The translations under genes were made by a program, and so were the position numbers. Shown in pieces: positions 58,858 through 64,000 of a stretch of 64,000 nucleotides of DNA (positions are counted from its first letter, which is position 1; each line of letters opens with the position of its first letter). Source of the stretch: Gemmatimonadota bacterium (GTDB lineage Bacteria > Gemmatimonadota > Gemmatimonadetes > Gemmatimonadales > Gemmatimonadaceae); the NCBI GenBank assembly GCA_003155795.1, contig PMEM01000013.1, forward strand, positions 103,974-167,973, written 5' to 3'. The notes beneath the pieces are model-generated. The model searched no databases. It was not told where the DNA came from and was given only the letters and a program-made list of their open reading frames with translations.

Positions 58858-59618
58858 GCCGCGTACCTGACACGCAACGACGCAGCCCGCATCTGCGATT
58901 TGATCTCGCCGACACTTGTCGTACTGTCATGAAGTATTCCAGCGACAAGTGCAGCGTCGGCGTGGCCCAGATCCATGGCAGCTACAACGTCGCTTGCAGA
59001 GCCGGCGCCGCCTGAGGCAACGACCGGAACGTTCACGACGTCAGCCACCGCGCGTGTGAGTTCGATATCGTACCCATCGCGAGATCCATCTCTGTCCATG
59101 CTGGTGAGAAGTATTTCGCCCGCACCGAGGCTGGCCGACGTACGCGCCCATTGGATCGCATTCAGATCGGCAGCAATCCGGCCGCCGTGCGTGAAGACGC
59201 GCCACGTCGCGCCGCTTCGCCTGGCATCGATACTCGATACGACGCACTGAGCACCGAAGACTTCGGATGCCTCGGTAAGCAGGTGCGGATTTGTAACTGC
59301 AGCGGAGTTGATAGCAACCTTGTCCGCTCCGGCGCGGAGTACGTTTGTCACATCGGCGACAGTGCGAATCCCACCCCCGACTGTGAGCGGAATGAATAAC
59401 CGCTCAGCTGTTCGCTGTACAACATCCAGCAGCGTACTGCGCCCCTCGACGCTCGCAGAGATATCGAGAAAGACTATCTCATCGGCACCGTCGGCTTCGT
59501 AATGGGAAGCAAGCTCGGTCGGGTCCCCGACGTCGCGAAGATTCAAGAAGCGCGTCCCCTTCACCACCCTGCCGTCCTTCACGTCAAGGCACACAACCAA
59601 CCTGCGCGTAAGAGTCAC
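58854..59618 (-). CDS. hisF: Imidazole glycerol phosphate synthase subunit HisF
   Basis: 254 residues, a (beta/alpha)8 barrel. Catalytic acids are in VVCLDVKDGRVVKG near the N-terminus and LTSMDRDGSRDGYD. It closes the imidazole ring using ammonia made by HisH. Phosphate-binding loops are VVASGGAGS and the SIDARRSG region. It overlaps both neighbours by four bases. Confidence 0.97.
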   Translation of the reverse strand: MTLTRRLVVCLDVKDGRVVKGTRFLNLRDVGDPTELASHYEADGADEIVFLDISASVEGRSTLLDVVQRTAERLFIPLTVGGGIRTVADVTNVLRAGADKVAINSAAVTNPHLLTEASEVFGAQCVVSSIDARRSGATWRVFTHGGRIAADLNAIQWARTSASLGAGEILLTSMDRDGSRDGYDIELTRAVADVVNVPVVASGGAGSASDVVAAMDLGHADAALVAGILHDSTTSVGEIKSQMRAASLRVRYAA

Positions 59619-60166
59619 TCAACCTCCAACGATACCGCGCCCTTGGTGCTGAACACTACGCCGTCTCCGGAGTCCTGCATTGCATCGCGTATCGCAAGCG
59701 CGACTGCCTTGAACGCTGCCTCTATAATGTGATGGCGGTCGGACCCACGAAGGGTTCTGATGTGAATCGTTGCCTTGGCATTATCCGCAAACGATCGCAT
59801 CCAGTGATCATAAAGCGTGCTCGGCAATGGTCCGCAATAGAAAGGACGCCCCCCCATGTCAACACATGCCTGCACAAGCGCTTCGTCCATGGGGATGGTG
59901 CGCTCACCGTAGCGCGCCGCTGACTGCGGCATGATATCGGACACCGCACGACCCATCGCAATTGCGACATCTTCGATCGTGTGATGTCTCAGATCACCGC
60001 TCGCATCCAGTCTTATATCAAGCCCGGAGTATCGCGCGAAGGTGATCATCATGTGATCCAGGAATGGCACGCCGGTAGTGACAATTCCCTTCCCTGTTCC
60101 GCGCTGGATCTGCAGCTGTATTTGAGTCTCGCTCGTTACGCGTTCGACCCTCGTCTTTTCACTCAT
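59615..60166 (-). CDS. hisB: Imidazoleglycerol-phosphate dehydratase
   Basis: 183 residues from ATG 60166 (MSEKTRVERVT). The two HHxxE metal motifs are LRHHTIEDVAIAMG and SDRHHIIEAAFKA, and the protein is the monofunctional type without a phosphatase domain. This fits the separate HisN. It starts 16 bases after the hisA stop and overlaps the hisF start by four bases. Confidence 0.97.
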   Translation of the reverse strand: MSEKTRVERVTSETQIQLQIQRGTGKGIVTTGVPFLDHMMITFARYSGLDIRLDASGDLRHHTIEDVAIAMGRAVSDIMPQSAARYGERTIPMDEALVQACVDMGGRPFYCGPLPSTLYDHWMRSFADNAKATIHIRTLRGSDRHHIIEAAFKAVALAIRDAMQDSGDGVVFSTKGAVSLEVE

Positions 60167-60182
60167 TGAATCATCCTTGCGG

Positions 60183-60902
60183 TCATTCCGCGAATTCCTC
60201 CGCAACAGCCGCCGGATCCAGCGCGCCAGTGTAGAGTGCCATACCTATTACTACAGAAGCGACACCTCGATCTTCGAGAGCGCGTAGATCACCAAGGGAG
60301 CCGATGCCTCCGCTCGCACACACAGGATGCGCGCTCTCCTCCACGACCTCTTCCATCAACGGAAGATCAGTACCTTGCATCAGTCCTTCCCGATGGACCG
60401 CGGTGACCATGATTCCAGCGAGTGAAAGAGTATTGAGATCCTCAACGAGGTCCAGTACGTAACGATCGGAAACACTCGACCAACCGTGAGTTACCACGTG
60501 CCGGTCACGCACGTCGGCTGCGACAATCAGTGCACCTGGAAATGCCTCGACCATATCGGTAAGCCAGTTGAAGCTCTCGATCGCGCGAGTTCCAAGCACG
60601 ATGCGCCTGGCGCCGTCCGCGAAAAGTTCTTCGATTTTCTGTTCGTTTCGGATTCCACCGCCCACCTGTGCGTCCATGGACGTTGCTCGAAGCACTTCGC
60701 GAATCGACTCGACATTGGATCCACGTCCGGTCGCAGCGTCGAGATCGACAATGTGAAGCTGGCGGAAGCCTGAATATTCCCATTTGTGTGCAACTGCCGG
60801 CGGGTTGTCCAGTCGGAGCTGCTCTGCGTCATACGAGCCACCAACGAGTTGTACACACGCGCCCTCGCGGATGTCTATCGCAGGAATTGCGATCACCGAC
60901 AC
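60183..60902 (-). CDS. hisA: Phosphoribosylformimino-5-aminoimidazole isomerase HisA
   Basis: 239 residues, barrel fold. The catalytic Asp is in IPAIDIREGACVQLVGG, and the other in AADVRDRHVVTHGW. The block that normally reads R-D-G is HREG here, and the phosphate loops VGGGIRNEQ and ASGGIGSLGDL are complete. It isomerises ProFAR. It overlaps hisH by 10 bases. Confidence 0.96.
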   Translation of the reverse strand: MSVIAIPAIDIREGACVQLVGGSYDAEQLRLDNPPAVAHKWEYSGFRQLHIVDLDAATGRGSNVESIREVLRATSMDAQVGGGIRNEQKIEELFADGARRIVLGTRAIESFNWLTDMVEAFPGALIVAADVRDRHVVTHGWSSVSDRYVLDLVEDLNTLSLAGIMVTAVHREGLMQGTDLPLMEEVVEESAHPVCASGGIGSLGDLRALEDRGVASVVIGMALYTGALDPAAVAEEFAE

Positions 60903-61495
60903 ACTCCATTGACAAAGTCTCGTACAAAAGTGACACCAGCACTGGAGCTCTTTTCTGGATGGAACTGCACACCGATCGCATTACCTGCAGAAACGACTGA
61001 TGCGAACCGGTCGCGCTCGTGTGTGCTGTACGCCACTATACAGTCGTCCGAGTCTGGCTCGCAAACGTAACTGTTGGCGAAATATGCCACTTCCGGGAGA
61101 GACTCATCGAGAGATTCGATTTCGTTCCAACCAATCTGTGGAACACGTGTGGCCCGCAGCCTCCTAACCCGCCCGGGGATTACACCCAGCCCGCTCCCCT
61201 CCCCTTCTTCACTTGAATCAAACAGTAGTTGCATGCCAAGACAGATCCCGAGAGTCGGCAATCCCGCCAAAATTTCCTCGCGCATTTTATGCGCTCCGGT
61301 CGAGAGGCGAGCAGAGGCGTTGCTGAACGCACCGACTCCAGGAAGCACCAATGCGTCAGTCCGCAGCGCGGCCACGGGATCGGTCTCAAGACGTACCTCC
61401 ACTCCATCTCCTGTGTCGAGCGCCTTGACCAAAGAATGGATGTTGCCGGCGCCGTAGTCGAATATCGTGATTACTGTCTTCCGGGTCACTTGCAA
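60893..61495 (-). CDS. hisH: Imidazole glycerol phosphate synthase glutaminase HisH
   Basis: 200 residues. The glutaminase triad is present: Cys in LGICLGMQLLFD and His/Glu in GVQFHPEKSS. It feeds ammonia to HisF. The overlaps with hisC (10 bases) and hisA (10 bases) suggest tight coupling. Confidence 0.97.
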   Translation of the reverse strand: MQVTRKTVITIFDYGAGNIHSLVKALDTGDGVEVRLETDPVAALRTDALVLPGVGAFSNASARLSTGAHKMREEILAGLPTLGICLGMQLLFDSSEEGEGSGLGVIPGRVRRLRATRVPQIGWNEIESLDESLPEVAYFANSYVCEPDSDDCIVAYSTHERDRFASVVSAGNAIGVQFHPEKSSSAGVTFVRDFVNGVCR

Positions 61496-62529
61496 ATCTC
61501 CCGCAGGGCCTCAAGGCACCTCTCCATCATTGACCACGGTCCGATCGAGATTCGCAACGCATCACCGATTCGCGGCAGCGACGTGAACGGACGCACAGCG
61601 ATCCCCATGTTGCGCAATTGCCGATCCCAACCATTTGCATCTGTCACTGGCACGAGCAGGAAATTGCTATCGCTCGGCAGCGATTCGAGTCCGATCGACC
61701 TGAGACAGACCGCCAGGCGTTCGCGGTTGGCTACTGTCATTCGAACATGCTCATCTACCCATGAAACACCATCGGTGAGTGCTGCGACGGCAGCACGTTG
61801 AGCAACTCCACTTATCTTGTACGGGCCGCGTGACTTTTCAATTTCCGCAACCATCAGTGGATCGCCAACCGCGTATCCGATACGCAGTCCAGCCAGCCCG
61901 AACGCTTTGCTGAGTGTACGGGTGATCACGACGCGCGGCGAAAGTTTGAGAAGTTGCAGACAGTTCTGAGCGGCAAACTCGGCGTACGCCTCATCAATTA
62001 TTATCACGCCCTCCGTATTCTCAACTATCTGCTCGATCGTAGCCGAGAGGAACGAAGTGCCGGTTGGGTTATTCGGCGTACACAGATAATTGATCCTTGC
62101 GCGTGCGGATATGTATCCCGCGGCATCAGCGTCTCCCGAAGCGGTAAGCGGGACGGAAATCTCCCTCAAACCGTTCATCTTCGCGAAAATCGGAATCATC
62201 GCGAATGATGGATCCGGGTACGCGACGAGATCGCCCGGCTCGCCAAAAGCACGTATGGCTGAATCAAGCACATCATCCGACCCACAACCCGTCACCACCA
62301 TTTCGGGAGAAACGTGCAGGTAATCGGCGACCGCCTCCTTGACGCCATCTGCGTACAGGCTTGGGTAGCGTGTCACAGTGCACAGGGCAGTGTCGGAAAT
62401 CGCGCGCATTGCTTCCGGGGGGATACCCCAGAGGTTCGTGTTGTCACTGAGATCGATCTTCGCCGGCGCACGGTTCGGCGCATACAGGGAAATCGCTCTG
62501 TAACTCTCGCGAGTGAGTCCGGGAGTCAT
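61486..62529 (-). CDS. hisC: Histidinol-phosphate aminotransferase
   Basis: 347 residues from ATG 62529, which overlaps the hisD stop by four bases; upstream in-frame starts would overlap hisD more. The PLP Lys is in RTLSKAFGLAGLRIGY; other class I/II aminotransferase blocks are NPTGTSF and IIDEAYAEFA. It converts imidazole-acetol phosphate to histidinol phosphate. Confidence 0.96.
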   Translation of the reverse strand: MTPGLTRESYRAISLYAPNRAPAKIDLSDNTNLWGIPPEAMRAISDTALCTVTRYPSLYADGVKEAVADYLHVSPEMVVTGCGSDDVLDSAIRAFGEPGDLVAYPDPSFAMIPIFAKMNGLREISVPLTASGDADAAGYISARARINYLCTPNNPTGTSFLSATIEQIVENTEGVIIIDEAYAEFAAQNCLQLLKLSPRVVITRTLSKAFGLAGLRIGYAVGDPLMVAEIEKSRGPYKISGVAQRAAVAALTDGVSWVDEHVRMTVANRERLAVCLRSIGLESLPSDSNFLLVPVTDANGWDRQLRNMGIAVRPFTSLPRIGDALRISIGPWSMMERCLEALREICK

Positions 62530-63854
62530 GATCGACTCCATTCGCTCGTTCCCCACTGCCGAGCTGTTGCGGCGTGTGCGAAAAGTCCTTCGGCATCCGC
62601 AAAGGTTCCGACGTCACCGGCAAGGCTCGCGGCGGCGTCTGGATCAACTTGCTGGTACGTCGTGAAGCGCATGAAATCCAACACGGAGAGCCCGGAGTAG
62701 GAGCGGGCAAGACCGCCGGTTGGCAGAACGTGATTGGCGCCCGTCATGTAGTCACCGAATGCGACAGAACTGGACTGGCCAACGAAGATCGTGCCGGCGG
62801 TGCGCAGGCGAGGTAGCAGCTGTGCAGCATTCTTTATCGCCAGCAGCAGATGCTCCGGTGCGAAGTCGTTGCTGAAGTCGATAGCGGTCCCGACATCCGA
62901 TGTCCACAGAAATGCCCCGCGCGAGGTCAGCGCCTTTTCTATAGTGTCGCGACGCTGTTGGGTCGGTAACGCCGCCATCACGCGCAGCATGATGGCTCTC
63001 GCTACTTCTTCTCCGATTGCCACGACAATCACGACGGCTTCCGGGTCGTGCTCCGCTTGAGCAAGGAGTTCTCGTGCGATTACATCAGCGTTGGCGGTGG
63101 CATCGGCTATCACCAGCAGCTCGCTAGGACCGGCCGGCGAGTCAATTCCAACCGAACTGGCGACCTGGAGTTTTGCGGCGGCTACATACGCGTTACCGGG
63201 GCCGACTATTCGATCTACCCGTGGAACGGTCTCTGTCCCGTAGGCCATTGCTCCCACGGCACCTGCACCGCCAATGGCAAAGAGCCTATCCACGCCAGCC
63301 AGTTCGGCGGCGGCGAGCACGACCCCAGATGGGCATCCATCCGGACCAGGTGGCGAGCAGACTACAATCTCTCGGACGCCAGCGACTCGAGCCGGCACTA
63401 CACCCATCAGTACGCTGCTCGGGTAAGCCGCTCGGCCGCCCGGAGCATAAACGCCTACCCGCTCGAGAGCGATCGGCTGCCGAGTTATGACGATGCCGGG
63501 TTCGGGAGAGACAGTGGCGGCGACAGGAAGCAGCGCGTGCTGAACCACCTCGATGTTCCGGATGGCCCGTTTCATCGCTGCCACGAGGTCGGGGTCGATG
63601 GCGTCGAGTGCCTCGACCCAGCGCGCTCGAGGTACCTCCAGAGATTCGAGTGAGACGCCATCCAGTCTCAACGCCAGCTCCTTTAGAGCCAAGTCGCCAC
63701 GTATCGCTACATCATCAAGGATCACTCGAACGGGAGCTGCAGTCAGCCCCACACGGTCCGATCCTCGGCACAAGAGCGACGCGCGCCGAGGCGGCGTAAG
63801 GTTTTCGAGACTCTCTGTTAGGATTTGCTCACTACTGTAAGGTAATTTACTCAT
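62526..63854 (-). CDS. hisD: Histidinol dehydrogenase
   Basis: 442 residues. HisD oxidises histidinol to histidine in two NAD-dependent steps. Zinc and substrate blocks are PGGRAAYPSSVLMGVVPARVAG, VDRIVGPGNAYVAAAK, AGPSELLVIADATANA and FAPEHLLLAI. It overlaps hisG by four bases (ATGA). Confidence 0.97.
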   Translation of the reverse strand: MSKLPYSSEQILTESLENLTPPRRASLLCRGSDRVGLTAAPVRVILDDVAIRGDLALKELALRLDGVSLESLEVPRARWVEALDAIDPDLVAAMKRAIRNIEVVQHALLPVAATVSPEPGIVITRQPIALERVGVYAPGGRAAYPSSVLMGVVPARVAGVREIVVCSPPGPDGCPSGVVLAAAELAGVDRLFAIGGAGAVGAMAYGTETVPRVDRIVGPGNAYVAAAKLQVASSVGIDSPAGPSELLVIADATANADVIARELLAQAEHDPEAVVIVVAIGEEVARAIMLRVMAALPTQQRRDTIEKALTSRGAFLWTSDVGTAIDFSNDFAPEHLLLAIKNAAQLLPRLRTAGTIFVGQSSSVAFGDYMTGANHVLPTGGLARSYSGLSVLDFMRFTTYQQVDPDAAASLAGDVGTFADAEGLFAHAATARQWGTSEWSRS

Positions 63855-64000
63855 CGAATGAGTCTCTCGATCTGCGTAACGAGGATACCTTCCCCGCCGA
63901 GCGCCTTGAGGTCTGCGATAGTTCGATATATCGAAGCTGCCGGAACGACAGCATGCACGGCGACGTGCTTGCCACCGTCGAGCACATCAATGACCGTCGG
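63851..64000 (-). CDS. hisG: ATP phosphoribosyltransferase HisG, C-terminal end only
   Basis: The last 49 residues, cut by the window edge: TVIDVLDGGKHVAVHAVVP, then SIYRTIADLKALGGEGILV and QIERLIR. The pattern is the C-terminal regulatory (long-form) HisG domain, where histidine can bind as feedback inhibitor. It is the first gene of the his operon as seen here; genes further upstream are not visible. Confidence 0.88.
   Translation of the reverse strand, partial: PTVIDVLDGGKHVAVHAVVPAASIYRTIADLKALGGEGILVTQIERLIR

Noticed and set aside
1..64000. CRISPR array, tRNA, rRNA, phage or transposase genes
   Set aside because: No repeat-spacer pattern, cloverleaf, rRNA block, integrase or transposase frame was seen; only rnpB is a clear RNA gene.

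Overview
This window looks like the chromosomal origin region of a Gram-negative bacterium, most probably a member of the Gemmatimonadota. That assignment is inference from gene content: a GWxTD-domain lipoprotein, a Tat-exported TldD, paired M16 peptidases, an RDD-SpoIIM fusion and a SIMPL protein. I ran no search. Lipoproteins, a YidC with a large periplasmic domain, MurB and periplasmic peptidases support a diderm envelope. The core replication and segregation genes are all here: rpmH-rnpA-yidD-yidC run leftward, dnaA and dnaN run rightward, and parA-parB, mnmE and mnmG lie nearby. The left edge cuts an exported protein and the right edge cuts hisG.

Layout. Bases 1-7006 are leftward: rpmH, rnpA, yidD, yidC, a metallo-beta-lactamase-fold hydrolase, mnmE, an RDD-SpoIIM fusion protein, a tandem 45-bp repeat and an exported protein. 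Bases 7007-10003 hold a DnaA box, dnaA, an AT-rich putative oriC and dnaN. Bases 10019-19983 hold a lipoprotein gene directly downstream of RNase P RNA (rnpB), an AraC-type regulator, pyrE, a histidine kinase and a Ser/Thr kinase that overlap tail to tail, a GWxTD lipoprotein coupled to polA, and an acyltransferase. Bases 20014-28317 form a long leftward block: parA, parB, a BMP-family substrate-binding lipoprotein, a Nif3-family protein, an ABC ATPase, two permeases and an MFS transporter. Bases 28542-33508 carry a SIMPL protein, a Kir-type potassium channel without a normal start codon, three small proteins and mnmG. Bases 33573-41900 are mixed envelope and hydrolase genes with an ABC-F ATPase and a second copy of the dispersed repeat family. 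Bases 41972-53154 are leftward: a TldD/TldE pair, a rhodanese, a KdpDE-like two-component system, a mutarotase, msrA, a 49-residue protein, purF, a DUF542 protein, a DUF2007-like protein and murB. Bases 53276-57500 encode an exported M28-M16-M16 peptidase operon. Bases 57497-64000 are a compact histidine operon (hisG-D-C-H-A-B-F-N-IE) with almost every junction overlapping.

How the genes work together. The leftward arm at the origin makes membrane-protein insertion and tRNA-maturation parts next to replication initiation. parAB lies about 19 kb from dnaA, as expected for an origin-proximal segregation locus, and may be co-transcribed with a nucleoside-type ABC importer. The his operon would supply all steps from ATP phosphoribosyltransferase to histidinol dehydrogenase, with an inositol-monophosphatase-type HisN as the histidinol-phosphatase.

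No CRISPR array, tRNA, rRNA operon, prophage, transposase or toxin-antitoxin pair was seen. The least routine signals are: the Kir gene whose reading frame needs a non-standard start; a repeat family that supplies a start codon and in-frame codons to an exported protein; perfect palindromes in front of the DUF542 gene, msrA and the BMP operon; degenerate parS-like direct repeats beside parA; and a Tat-exported TldD whose partner has no signal peptide.
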